DNA of 44,745 nucleotides from Burkholderiaceae bacterium (lineage in GTDB: Bacteria > Pseudomonadota > Gammaproteobacteria > Burkholderiales > Burkholderiaceae). Positions 33,921-42,354 of the stretch are shown one piece after another. Position 1 is the first letter of the stretch. Each line of letters begins with the position of its first letter. The notes beneath the pieces were generated by a model. The model ran no database searches, was not told the origin of the DNA, and saw only the letters and a list, made by a program, of their open reading frames with translations. The translations under genes were made by a program, and so were the position numbers. The stretch lies in NCBI GenBank assembly GCA_947448695.1, contig CANFOL010000015.1, positions 1 to 44,745 of the forward strand. The letters run 5' to 3'.

Positions 33921-34535
33921 ATGTGTATTAGTTTTGCTTCTACATACAATCAAGTTTGGGTCAAAAAGAACTTTGATGTTGAACTACCCAACCCGTATCC
34001 AGCAGAAGCTTTTCCGGGATATGTTGCTCCTTTGATTATCAAAAGTAATCAATCTGGAAGAGTTGCTTGTGGTTTAGCTCAGTTCGGATTAATTCCGCAT
34101 TGGTCCAAAGATCGCAAAATTCAAAAGCATACCTACAATGCTCGATTGGAAACTATCGCTGAAAAGCCCTCCTATCGGACTGCTTGGAAATCAAGACGCT
34201 TTGGTATTGCCTTAATGGACCATTTTTATGAACCTTCTTATTTAACTGGTAAATCCGTTCGCACGGCAATATCGTCAAGCAATAAAGAACCTTTGGGAGT
34301 TGCAACCATCTGGGATACCTGGAAAGATGAATCGAGTGGCGAAATCATCACGAGCTTTTCACTGATCACCATCAATGCGGATGAGCATCCTTTCATGAAA
34401 AATTTTCATCGCCCAGATGAAGAAAAAAGAACCATTGTGTGTCTAAAGCCTCATGTATTTCATGATTGGTTATCGACTACACCTGATCAAGCACACCATT
34501 ATTTAAACTATGCCTCGATGACTGAACTAGAATAA
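33921..34535 (+). CDS. SRAP-domain protein (YedK/HMCES-like abasic-site sensor)
   Basis: 204 residues. Met1 is followed by Cys2, which after Met removal forms the thiazolidine cross-link to abasic sites in single-stranded DNA. The conserved partners are present: Asn73, Arg75 and Glu77 in YNARLET, Glu104 in HFYEP, and His163 in NFHRP. Two family signatures are altered: CGRF reads CISF, and the usual FYEW is FYEP; RMP after the histidine is just RP. It should protect abasic sites at replication forks. It is squeezed between the hydrolase (5 bases) and def (3 bases) as one operon. Confidence 0.88.
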   Translation: MCISFASTYNQVWVKKNFDVELPNPYPAEAFPGYVAPLIIKSNQSGRVACGLAQFGLIPHWSKDRKIQKHTYNARLETIAEKPSYRTAWKSRRFGIALMDHFYEPSYLTGKSVRTAISSSNKEPLGVATIWDTWKDESSGEIITSFSLITINADEHPFMKNFHRPDEEKRTIVCLKPHVFHDWLSTTPDQAHHYLNYASMTELE

Positions 34536-34538
34536 CTC

Positions 34539-35063
34539 ATGACAATCAAACCAATACTCAAAATGGGTGAACCCCTTTTACTCCAACAAGCAATTCAAGT
34601 TACTGCAGAGACCATTGCTTCGCCGGAAATCCAAGGAATCATTCAAGATCTTCTAGATACCATGAAAGATGCGAATGGCGCTGGACTTGCAGCACCACAA
34701 ATTGGTATTTCCTTACAAATTGTCGTTTTTGGCTTTGAGAAAAATGAGCGTTACCCAAACGAATTACCAATTCCAGAAACGATTTTGATTAATCCTGTCA
34801 TTACTCCACTCAACTCTCTTCAAGAGAGTGGCTGGGAAGGTTGCCTCTCGGTTCCTGGCCTGCGCGGCTTCGTTCCTCGTTATGAAAACATTCGATATCA
34901 GGGTCTTGATGCTCATGGTCAAATCATTGATCGCACGGTAAGTGGCTTTCATGCACGTGTGGTGCAACACGAATGTGATCATTTGCTAGGAATACTCTAC
35001 CCGATGCAAATTGAGGATATGACAAAATTTGGCTTTACTGAGGTCCTTTTTCCAAATCTATAA
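34539..35063 (+). CDS. def: Peptide deformylase
   Basis: 174 residues with all three deformylase motifs: [10 protein letters not shown] (47-56), EGCLSVPG (Cys102 as metal ligand) and QHECDHLLG (His144, Glu145, His148). The enzyme removes the formyl group from new polypeptides. It is not next to fmt, and genomes of this group often have a second def beside fmt, so this may be a paralogue. It is co-transcribed with the SRAP gene. Confidence 0.93.
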   Translation: MTIKPILKMGEPLLLQQAIQVTAETIASPEIQGIIQDLLDTMKDANGAGLAAPQIGISLQIVVFGFEKNERYPNELPIPETILINPVITPLNSLQESGWEGCLSVPGLRGFVPRYENIRYQGLDAHGQIIDRTVSGFHARVVQHECDHLLGILYPMQIEDMTKFGFTEVLFPNL

Positions 35064-35161
35064 ATCATTACATTTCCCTTTGCGAAAATAAATGTTATTG
35101 ATTGAATGAGTTGATTGGTAGATACTAAAGCTAATTAATCGCATGACAACCAAGGTCTCAT

Positions 35162-35926
35162 ATGAATCCTCCCAAAAAAAACGATGCTGAACTTTTACTA
35201 GAACTCCAAATAGAACTAGTAAAAATGCAAAAATATGTTATCGAAAATAAAAAACGTGTTCTAGTGATCTTTGAGGGACGTGACGCTGCAGGTAAAGATG
35301 GCTCTATCAAACGTATTGTGGAATACTTAAGCCCTAGAGAAACGCATGTTGTAGCGCTGAGTAAACCTTCTTATCATGAAAAAGGCGAGTGGTATTTTCA
35401 GCGCTACATAAGTCATCTTCCCGCAAATGGTGAATTGGTCTTTTTTAACCGCAGTTGGTATAACAGAGCTGGTGTTGAACCCATTATGGGATTTTGTACA
35501 GAACCTGATTATCAACGCTTCATGAAAACTGTCAATATATTTGAGACCATGTTGGTTGATGATGGTATTACCATCATCAAATACTATTTGGATATCTCTA
35601 AAAAAGAACAAGCGGAACGTTTATTGGATAGAAGAAAAAATCCTCTAAAACAATGGAAGTCTAGTCCAATTGATGAAGTGGCTCAAAAAAAATGGGGCGC
35701 CTATAGTAAATATAGAAATAGTATGTTGTTAAAAACAAATAACATGGCAGCGCCGTGGCAAATGATTCATGCGAATAATAAAAAATTAGCACATCTCAAT
35801 GTGATTCGAGACTTATTGAGCAGAATTAATTACCCTAACAAAAACAAGAAAATCCTCAAATTGGACCCAGATATTATTTGTAGCTGGAAGCCAGGTGCTT
35901 CTGAGTTACCATCCTTGGAAAAATAA
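35162..35926 (+). CDS. ppk2: Polyphosphate kinase 2 (class I PPK2)
   Basis: 254 residues, single-domain PPK2. Walker A is GRDAAGKDGSIKR (39-51), Walker B/lid region is VFFNRSWYNRAGVEP (93-107), and KYYLDISKKEQAERL and RRKNPLKQWKSSPID follow. It transfers phosphate between polyphosphate and nucleoside diphosphates, making GTP or ATP. The length and lid fit class I. It stands 98 bases behind def, with no visible terminator between, and a purine-poor leader. Confidence 0.93.
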   Translation: MNPPKKNDAELLLELQIELVKMQKYVIENKKRVLVIFEGRDAAGKDGSIKRIVEYLSPRETHVVALSKPSYHEKGEWYFQRYISHLPANGELVFFNRSWYNRAGVEPIMGFCTEPDYQRFMKTVNIFETMLVDDGITIIKYYLDISKKEQAERLLDRRKNPLKQWKSSPIDEVAQKKWGAYSKYRNSMLLKTNNMAAPWQMIHANNKKLAHLNVIRDLLSRINYPNKNKKILKLDPDIICSWKPGASELPSLEK

Positions 35927-35943
35927 TCTTTCAACATTGATCA

Positions 35944-36810
35944 CTATTTTTCTTTTTTACCTACTAATTTGCTAGTCTTATAATCAAAACGATCAAAGCC
36001 TGACGCAGTATCTCCAGTCATATTAAGTTCAACATCATGAATAATTTGATCTTTATCTTGAAAACTAAATTTGAATTTTTCACCTTCAAGGCTTGGTTTC
36101 ATAATAGGATAAATTTTTTCATCGAAGGTTAAGGTGCCCCCCACGCGCTGTTGGTATTGCACGAGTTGCAATGTGGCTTTTTGCGTTGGGTGCACGCCAT
36201 AAACACCCCAAGTACCGGAAATCTTTGCAGGCACTACCCAATAGTAAGCCCGAGTAGGATTACCAATCTCCACATCAGGCTCCCAATCTCCCATATGAAA
36301 GGAATTCGAGACTACCCTTGTGCCAGGTTTCATATTCAAAATTATGGGCTTTAACTGTAGATTTAACTCAGGCAACAAATAGAGCGTTAAAACGGTTGCC
36401 GATGAAAAATCTTCTTTGAAAATATCACCATTGATGATTTTTACCCGCTCACCTACCCCAGCACGATCTGCATTGCGCTGTGCCAAACTCGCCATCTCAG
36501 GATTGAATTCAACACCAAATGCCTTTGCTCCAAAATCTTTTGCCGCTGCAATAGCAATTTTGCCATCGCCAGCCCCAAGGTCATAAACAATGTCATTAGC
36601 AGATACTTTAGCAGTACGCAACATTTGCGTTACTAAATCAGTATTCGTTGGTAACCAAATGACATCTTTACCAGATTGGCCTAAGCGGGGCTCATATTTT
36701 TCATCGCCATATTTCGTATTATATTGAGCATAATTTGCCATGCTAATGCAACTAAGAATAGCAACGATCAAATATTTAAAAAAAACAGTTTTATAGTTCA
36801 TCAATTTCAT
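35944..36810 (-). CDS. Exported class I methyltransferase, FAM173-like
   Basis: 288 residues. A hydrophobic N-terminal segment (YLIVAILSCISMANYAQ) looks like a signal peptide or membrane anchor. The SAM-binding core is DIVYDLGAGDGKIAIAAAKDFG, then GVEFNPEMASLAQRNADRAGV and INGDIFKEDFSSATVLTLYLLPELN; the last part, with GTRVVSNSFHMGDWEPD, resembles the FAM173 (ATPSCKMT/ANTKMT) lysine methyltransferases. A beta-rich domain follows (residues about 210-288). Since SAM is cytosolic, export would be odd; a membrane-anchored cytosolic enzyme is the alternative. It lies 35 bases after the amidase on the same strand. Confidence 0.8.
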   Translation of the reverse strand: MKLMNYKTVFFKYLIVAILSCISMANYAQYNTKYGDEKYEPRLGQSGKDVIWLPTNTDLVTQMLRTAKVSANDIVYDLGAGDGKIAIAAAKDFGAKAFGVEFNPEMASLAQRNADRAGVGERVKIINGDIFKEDFSSATVLTLYLLPELNLQLKPIILNMKPGTRVVSNSFHMGDWEPDVEIGNPTRAYYWVVPAKISGTWGVYGVHPTQKATLQLVQYQQRVGGTLTFDEKIYPIMKPSLEGEKFKFSFQDKDQIIHDVELNMTGDTASGFDRFDYKTSKLVGKKEK

Positions 36811-36845
36811 TCATATCACCATTTATAAAAATATTTTAAGCCAAC

Positions 36846-39167
36846 TTATCTACCAATTGGACCAAATTGTGGGGGACTAATACGCCTCTTAGATGCTGCC
36901 TCGTAAGCACTCGCAATAAGAATCAATGAGTCTTCCATGCCCGGCTCAACCCTAAATACCAATGAAAATGGTAATCCTGGTTCAGCTAACTGAGTTGGCA
37001 CATCAGTTGTCTCGCCGATATAAGATTTACCATCTTTCGATAATACATAGTGCGCATCATATGCGGTTTGCACATATCCTGCCGGCACTAAAACCTCAGT
37101 TAAACCGGCATTAGGCCCATACAGCATTTCATTACGAAGCAGATTGATTTCACCTGGCTCTTCAGGCCAGCCAATCTTTGCAGGTGGTAATGGTGTATGG
37201 AGCCTTACTAATACATCGAGTTGATTCTCTAAAATCACCATCATATCGACACGTCGCAATAATTCTCTAAGCATAATGCGCTCATCAACCCCCTGCCTTC
37301 CTCCAAGCGGATTTCTGGGATCCGTCGTTTCTTCCCAGTTCTTGAAAGCAGAACGTTGATCATCTCCCCAAAATTTAGAGCGCTGATTGAGCGTCGGCCA
37401 GTCAATGAGCGTTTCCCGAAAACCAGCGGCTTGCCAATCAGATGCCCTTCGAGTCAAATATTGTTTGATATGGAACCTAAATGAATTAGCTAAGATTTGG
37501 TGTTGAATGGTCGCAATATTCAGATTTTTGGGTGGCGCTATATTTAAGTCTGCCAATTCAACTAGGTAATCGATTGGCGCCATAGTTCCAGTACCAAATA
37601 CTTTTCCAGGCGCAAACTCAGTTGGTATGATCGCTTTCTCAAACTCAGGAAATAACGGTTGACCTGCATCATCTAAACGAAACAAAATATCGGGCATCAA
37701 CACTGGCACAAGCCTTGCCAAAGCCTTTGTAAAATCGATCTCCATTTGCTCCACAGAAGGATCTTTTTGCCAAAGTGGATGTGAAGATTCTACTAATGTT
37801 GCTCCCAAATGATTGCCTAGTACGTCTTTAATTTCTTTCGTTGCTGCTGAAATAATCGGCTCAACGGCTTTTATACCAGGATTAATCATCGACTCACGCA
37901 CCACACCGATCCTCTTTCCACTTAACGCGCCTGACTGTGCATGATGTGTAATGTGATCCTGATAACGCGTTTGCAAAATAGAACTTCGCGGAACAGTTGT
38001 ATAAGGGTCACGTGGATCGTAGTAACCCTGCTCCGAATCCTTTAGAGCGTCTAATATCTTGGTGCAATCTGTTAATGTTCGGCACAAGATCCCCGTTCGA
38101 TCACAATAAATATCTGCACCAATAGCTCCGCCATCAAAACCTAACATCGCTTTATGAGGCAGTATCAATGCGAGCGAGTTATGATTTGCAGGACCACGAG
38201 TGGACATTCTTGTCTCTTCACCTAAACTCGCCATGACTAAGTTCGTACTAACCGAAACTCCAGACCCTGAACTTGAGCCCAATGAGGCAGATCGAGTCGT
38301 ATCGTACGAATTGGATGGGTTTCCACCCCAAGTGGTGCGCTGATATCCCAGTACAGAAGGTAATATTTTCTCTGGATGATTTTTACCACCAGGGTCGCCT
38401 GCACGTCCGTTGTATTCCGTCATGACGGCTTTGGCCAAAATGATGGCACCTTTTTTGCGCAGTTGCTCAACTAATAGATGATCTCGCTGTGGAAAATCAA
38501 TATCGTAAGCAGCATCACCGCCACCTGTTGAGCGCATATCCTTGGTATCAAAAGCATCTTTAAACGAAAATGTCACACCATATAAAGGTAAGTTTTCAAG
38601 ATCTGGATTTGCGCCGTATTGTTCGTCTAAAGCTGCAGCTTGTTCTAATGCGTCTGGGTAGTGCCTGAACATTTCACATACAGGCGGAGCACCTTTAGGT
38701 AATGGCCCTAACGAGGGATGCAAATCATAATCACCATGACAAGTGATAGAGCGCTCGCCGCGAATATTTAATGTTGATAATGCATTCACTTGACCAGCAT
38801 CGGGCTTGCCTACGATCATCCCAAACTGTTGCATCACTTCTGGTTGTGATGCGGTGGACTCCATTCTGCCAAATTCTAAAGGTGGACCTTTGTAAGAATC
38901 TAAATTGGGGAATAATTGGCTTGCTTTGACAGTTTTTTGATCGAAGTGGAGAGGCTCTCCAGCTCTAATCGTCCCTCTACTAGGAGCTATATCAGCGCCA
39001 TCTTGGGTAACTAATAAACTCGATGGGCCGTTATATTTTTTTATTCGGGCTAGATATTGTTCTACTACTTCGACACAGGTCGTTCTTCCCTCTTGGATTG
39101 CTTGATGAAGATCAGAAATGCTTGCCTCTTCTACAAAGAAATTTGAGTTCGATTGATCTTCTTTCAT
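36846..39167 (-). CDS. Very long amidase-signature enzyme
   Basis: About 773 residues, against 450-600 for most amidase-signature enzymes. The Ser-cisSer-Lys triad is visible: Lys203 in FSFKDAFD, Ser298 in LGSSSGSG and Ser322 in TRMSTRGPA. The extra length is mostly N-terminal: Lys203 lies some 125 residues further in than usual, after a block (about 55-190) with HGDYDLHPSLGP and VCEMFRHYPD. It probably hydrolyses an amide or cyclic imide in the cytosol. The ATG at 39167 follows GGAGATAAAA; a longer start has no Shine-Dalgarno sequence. Divergent from nadC, with a 417-base shared region. Confidence 0.85.
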   Translation of the reverse strand: MKEDQSNSNFFVEEASISDLHQAIQEGRTTCVEVVEQYLARIKKYNGPSSLLVTQDGADIAPSRGTIRAGEPLHFDQKTVKASQLFPNLDSYKGPPLEFGRMESTASQPEVMQQFGMIVGKPDAGQVNALSTLNIRGERSITCHGDYDLHPSLGPLPKGAPPVCEMFRHYPDALEQAAALDEQYGANPDLENLPLYGVTFSFKDAFDTKDMRSTGGGDAAYDIDFPQRDHLLVEQLRKKGAIILAKAVMTEYNGRAGDPGGKNHPEKILPSVLGYQRTTWGGNPSNSYDTTRSASLGSSSGSGVSVSTNLVMASLGEETRMSTRGPANHNSLALILPHKAMLGFDGGAIGADIYCDRTGILCRTLTDCTKILDALKDSEQGYYDPRDPYTTVPRSSILQTRYQDHITHHAQSGALSGKRIGVVRESMINPGIKAVEPIISAATKEIKDVLGNHLGATLVESSHPLWQKDPSVEQMEIDFTKALARLVPVLMPDILFRLDDAGQPLFPEFEKAIIPTEFAPGKVFGTGTMAPIDYLVELADLNIAPPKNLNIATIQHQILANSFRFHIKQYLTRRASDWQAAGFRETLIDWPTLNQRSKFWGDDQRSAFKNWEETTDPRNPLGGRQGVDERIMLRELLRRVDMMVILENQLDVLVRLHTPLPPAKIGWPEEPGEINLLRNEMLYGPNAGLTEVLVPAGYVQTAYDAHYVLSKDGKSYIGETTDVPTQLAEPGLPFSLVFRVEPGMEDSLILIASAYEAASKRRISPPQFGPIGR

Positions 39168-39584
39168 TTTTATCTCCAAATATTCTTTTTTTATGATTTT
39201 TTCTAAATCTACCAAACCACATGATAATCCACCGCAAATAGCTTGTAATTAGATTTAGCATTATTTTTAAACTTACTTGGAGCACTTAATTGTGAATCAT
39301 CAAGAAATTAGCAATAGTAAGCTGAAGAAAACTAGAGCGTCATTCAACATCAAGCTAAAGTTGTAAAAATCGACTAACACACTACTGTGGTAAACCCTTA
39401 CCGCGCATCCCACACTTCATGAGTAGTTAAATAATTCTTACTGTTTTTGAAAATTAGTGACAACCTTTTTATTGTGTTTTCATGTAGGGAACACTAAACT
39501 AAGGTATGATTAATCAGAGTATAAATTAAATTGTTTTGACTAAAAACAACTTTACAGTTTCGAATACCTATAGGGATAAAAATT
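39168..39584. other. Long regulatory region between divergent amidase and nadC genes
   Basis: No coding frame of note. It holds a possible stem-loop at 39381-39427 (outer ACTACT/AGTAGT, inner GGTAA/TTACC with an ACCC loop), a 19-bp palindrome at 39531-39549, and AGGG just before the nadC start. It must contain the promoters for both directions. No known riboswitch was recognised. Confidence 0.4.
39531..39549. promoter_or_regulatory. Candidate operator upstream of nadC
   Basis: TTGTTTT (39531-39537) and AAAACAA (39543-39549) form a perfect inverted repeat with a 5-nt centre, 35 bases before the nadC start. It overlaps TTGACT, a possible -35 element. A repressor site is a reasonable reading; the regulator is not known and none is encoded nearby. 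Confidence 0.4.
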
Positions 39585-40415
39585 ATGTATGACAACTTTC
39601 AGATAGAAAAACTCATCGACCTTTGGCTCTCAGAAGATATTGGTCATGCAGATTTAACTGCCCAACTGATGATTGCTGAAGATGCTATTGGTACATTTCA
39701 TATGAACGCCCGCGAACCCATGCATGTCGCTGGTATTCATGTTTCAGCTCGCATATTTGCTAAATATGATTCACGACTAAAAGTAACACTCCACGTCAAA
39801 GAAGGTGATCAAGTTACTAAAGGAACTAAATTATTAACCGTGTCTGGCCCGGCCAGAAGTATCTTGACGGCAGAGCGAACTGCGCTCAATATCGCCCAAC
39901 ATTTAAGTGGTATTGCCACCGAAACCGCTCGCTACAATGCAGAAATTGCTGGAACAAAAGCGCGTTTAATCGACACCCGTAAAACCACACCTGGTCTGCG
40001 GATGTTAGAAAAACATGCTGTAGTTTGTGGTGGTGGACTTAACCATCGTTTAGGACTAGATAGTGGTGTGATGCTCAAAGATAACCACATTGCGGTTTCC
40101 GGAAGCATCATGAACGCGGTAGCCAAAGTACGCGAGTTACTCCCTGTTCTGACAAAAGTGGAAGTGGAATGTGACCGTGTTGAACAGGTTAAAGAAGCTA
40201 TTCAAGCTGGAGCAGATATCATCATGCTGGATAATATGTCTCTTGAAGATATGAAAACTTCAGTACAACTCGTCGCTGGCAAAGCAAAAGTTGAAGCTTC
40301 TGGTGGTATCAGTATGAAGACGATTAAAGCAATCGCCCAAACTGGCGTAGACTTTATTTCGACAAGCAAAATTACCCAAGCCGCACCGCCTGTTGATATC
40401 GGCCTGGATGACTAA
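39585..40415 (+). CDS. nadC: Nicotinate-nucleotide pyrophosphorylase (quinolinate phosphoribosyltransferase)
   Basis: 276 residues, full length. The reaction is quinolinate + PRPP -> nicotinate mononucleotide + CO2 + PPi, the entry to NAD from de novo synthesis. The active-site residues known from the M. tuberculosis enzyme are all present at a constant offset: Arg98 (ERTALN), Arg132-Lys133 (DTRKTTPG), His154-Arg155 (NHRLGL) and Lys165 (LKDNHI). The related ModD of molybdenum operons is the alternative, but no mod genes are near. nadA and nadB are also absent. The PRPP-forming fusion enzyme follows 29 bases later. Confidence 0.87.
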   Translation: MYDNFQIEKLIDLWLSEDIGHADLTAQLMIAEDAIGTFHMNAREPMHVAGIHVSARIFAKYDSRLKVTLHVKEGDQVTKGTKLLTVSGPARSILTAERTALNIAQHLSGIATETARYNAEIAGTKARLIDTRKTTPGLRMLEKHAVVCGGGLNHRLGLDSGVMLKDNHIAVSGSIMNAVAKVRELLPVLTKVEVECDRVEQVKEAIQAGADIIMLDNMSLEDMKTSVQLVAGKAKVEASGGISMKTIKAIAQTGVDFISTSKITQAAPPVDIGLDD

Positions 40416-40418
40416 AAC

Positions 40419-40458
40419 TTCCCAAATCTAAAAATGCGCTCTTCATGAATATTGGGAA
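40419..40458 (+). promoter_or_regulatory. Hairpin around the start codon of the fusion gene
   Basis: TTCCCAA (40419-40425) and TTGGGAA (40452-40458) are perfect inverted repeats flanking the ATG at 40445. A four-codon frame, ATGCGCTCTTCATGA (40434-40448), ends in an ATGA overlap with that start. No Shine-Dalgarno sequence precedes either ATG. Translation may be coupled or controlled by the stem; this is inferred only. Confidence 0.3.
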
Positions 40459-42244
40459 ATTATTTTTTATTGTAGGGCCCAGTGGTAGTGGTAAGGATGC
40501 CTTGATGTCAGGCGTTAAGCCCTTCTTACCACCTCATGATTTTTTGTTTGCCCGTCGAGTCATAACCCGAAATGCGACAATAGATGCCGAAGATCACGAT
40601 AGCTGTACTGAGTCAGAATTTTTAGCGCGCGAAAAGGAAGGTGATTTCATCATCTCTTGGCAAGCTCATGGACTCTTTTATGGATTACCCTCTTCCATAC
40701 TTAGTGCAATCAATCAGGGTATCAACGTCATTGCCAATGGGTCACGCAACGAAATCCTTTCTCTACACAAGAAAGTGCCCTCACTTTGCGTTATCGAAAT
40801 CTCAGCACCAACCGATATTTTAAGAACAAGGCTGATGGCTCGTAATCGAGAAACACTGGAAGATATAGAACGCCGACTAGAACGTGCATCACTCCCATTA
40901 CCTGACGGAGTTTCTACAATCCAAGTTAAAAACGATGTCACCTTAGAGATCGGCATTAGTCGTCTTAAAGCCGCTTTATTGCAAGACACTGATTCGACCG
41001 ATCAACTTTCTCAACTTTTATATCAAAAAACCTGTGGCTCTCGCTTAAGCAAAGCTGATTACGAGATCCTCCTGCCAGCAATCATTCGTCATACATTTTC
41101 ACTAGCTGACGTACAGGCTTTTTTAATTGCCTGCACAGAGCAATTAGATGAAGAAGAAATCATTTCTATCGCTCATGCTCGCACCCTTCTCTATCCAAGA
41201 CTCCAATGGCCACAGCCCATGGTGATGGATAAACATTCCTTAGGTGGCAGCATCGGTAATCGTGTGACGATGGTCGTCATCCCCATCATCGCGGCCTTTG
41301 GTATGCTCATTCCAAAAACATCTTCACGCGCCATCACTTCTGCTGCTGGTACTTCAGATACCATGGAAGTTCTTGCAAAAGTTGACCTCTCTTTTGATGA
41401 AGTTAAAGCCTGTGTCTCAGCAACTAATGGCTGTATTGCTTGGAATGGCAAGTTAAATCACTCCGTCCTCGATGACGCCATCAATTCCATCACTCGCTCA
41501 TTTAGCTTAGATACCCGCTACTGGGCAGTAGCATCTATCCTTTCAAAAAAATTCACAGCTGGATCGACACACATTGTGATCGATATCCCCTTTTTACCAA
41601 CAGGTAAAGTTAAAACTCAAGAAGAGGCAACTGAACTCGCCGCTTTATTTGAAAGTGTTGGTCAAGCGATTGGTCTTGTCGTTAAAGCATTTCCGACGGA
41701 TGGAAGTATTCCCGTTGGACGTGGCATTGGGCCATATCTAGAAGCACGTGACGTTTTACAGGTGTTAAGTAATGATGCCCAAGCACCAAAAAGCTTGATG
41801 GATAAATCGAAATTTTTCGCAGCTCACCTCTTATCCATGGATGAGCGGATCGGAAGTTTTGATGCAGGTTATCAACTAGCCGAAGAATTACTTCAATCAG
41901 GTGCGGCACTAAGAAGCATGAATACCATTATTGAGGTTCAAGGCAGGGCCAAAACAATCGATCTACCGATTCACCACATAGACATCTTCGCACAACAAGA
42001 CGGTATTGTTGCGGAAATTGATGGTCATATTATCTCTGGTATTGCAAGGCTTGCAGGAGCACCCACACTCAAATTAGCTGGTATTGACTTAAAGAAAACA
42101 ACCTTTGAAGCTGTCAAAACTGGCGAAATTCTTTACCGAATTCAGAGTACGGATCAACATAAATTAAAAGAAGCCTATGAACTAGCAAATCGACAACACG
42201 GGTTTGTGTTGAAATCAGCTAACGAAGGTGTTCATTTAGAGTGA
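40445..42244 (+). CDS. Fusion: ribose 1,5-bisphosphate kinase (PhnN) + NMP phosphorylase
   Basis: 599 residues in two enzymes. Residues 1-180 are PhnN: Walker A GPSGSGKD (11-18), ARRVITRNATIDAEDHD, ISWQAHGLFYGLP (70-82) and ANGSR. PhnN turns ribose 1,5-bisphosphate and ATP into PRPP. After a short linker, residues 187-599 are a pyrimidine/nucleotide phosphorylase with DKHSLGGSIGNR (262-273), KTSSRAITS (291-299) and AGTSDTMEVLA. KTSSRAITS marks the AMP-phosphorylase branch, whose product is ribose 1,5-bisphosphate, rather than DeoA thymidine phosphorylase. The N-terminal domain usual in that branch is replaced by the kinase. Similar stand-alone genes are often labelled putative thymidine phosphorylase. 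nadC, a PRPP user, is immediately upstream. Confidence 0.88.
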   Translation: MNIGKLFFIVGPSGSGKDALMSGVKPFLPPHDFLFARRVITRNATIDAEDHDSCTESEFLAREKEGDFIISWQAHGLFYGLPSSILSAINQGINVIANGSRNEILSLHKKVPSLCVIEISAPTDILRTRLMARNRETLEDIERRLERASLPLPDGVSTIQVKNDVTLEIGISRLKAALLQDTDSTDQLSQLLYQKTCGSRLSKADYEILLPAIIRHTFSLADVQAFLIACTEQLDEEEIISIAHARTLLYPRLQWPQPMVMDKHSLGGSIGNRVTMVVIPIIAAFGMLIPKTSSRAITSAAGTSDTMEVLAKVDLSFDEVKACVSATNGCIAWNGKLNHSVLDDAINSITRSFSLDTRYWAVASILSKKFTAGSTHIVIDIPFLPTGKVKTQEEATELAALFESVGQAIGLVVKAFPTDGSIPVGRGIGPYLEARDVLQVLSNDAQAPKSLMDKSKFFAAHLLSMDERIGSFDAGYQLAEELLQSGAALRSMNTIIEVQGRAKTIDLPIHHIDIFAQQDGIVAEIDGHIISGIARLAGAPTLKLAGIDLKKTTFEAVKTGEILYRIQSTDQHKLKEAYELANRQHGFVLKSANEGVHLE

Positions 42245-42354
42245 TAAACAACTTCATTTTGGGGAATTAACTCTATTTTTTAAAAAGAAGCATGATAGTA
42301 TCAAAAATAAATTTTCATAACCGTTTTAATACATAAGCTAATTAGGAGTATTCG

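Noticed and set aside
39168..39584. A riboswitch (for example an NAD-linked one) before nadC
   Set aside because: The stems seen are short and AT-rich, with no match to a riboswitch core I know; kept only as an unexplained region.
39585..40415. ModD of molybdenum uptake instead of NadC
   Set aside because: All six quinolinate/PRPP-binding residues of NadC are kept at constant spacing, and no modABC genes are near.
40445..40984. PhnN as part of phosphonate (C-P lyase) degradation
   Set aside because: No phnG-M or other phosphonate genes are in the window, and the domain is fused to a phosphorylase that can supply its substrate directly.
40445..42244. Reading the second half of the fusion as ordinary thymidine phosphorylase (deoA) of nucleoside salvage
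   Set aside because: The signature KTSSRAITS and GNR after DKHSLGG belong to the AMP-phosphorylase branch; DeoA has a different segment there. The PhnN fusion also fits only a ribose 1,5-bisphosphate product.
42245..42354. A terminator between the PhnN fusion and the Bug gene
   Set aside because: Only A/T runs and no stable stem were found, so co-transcription remains possible.
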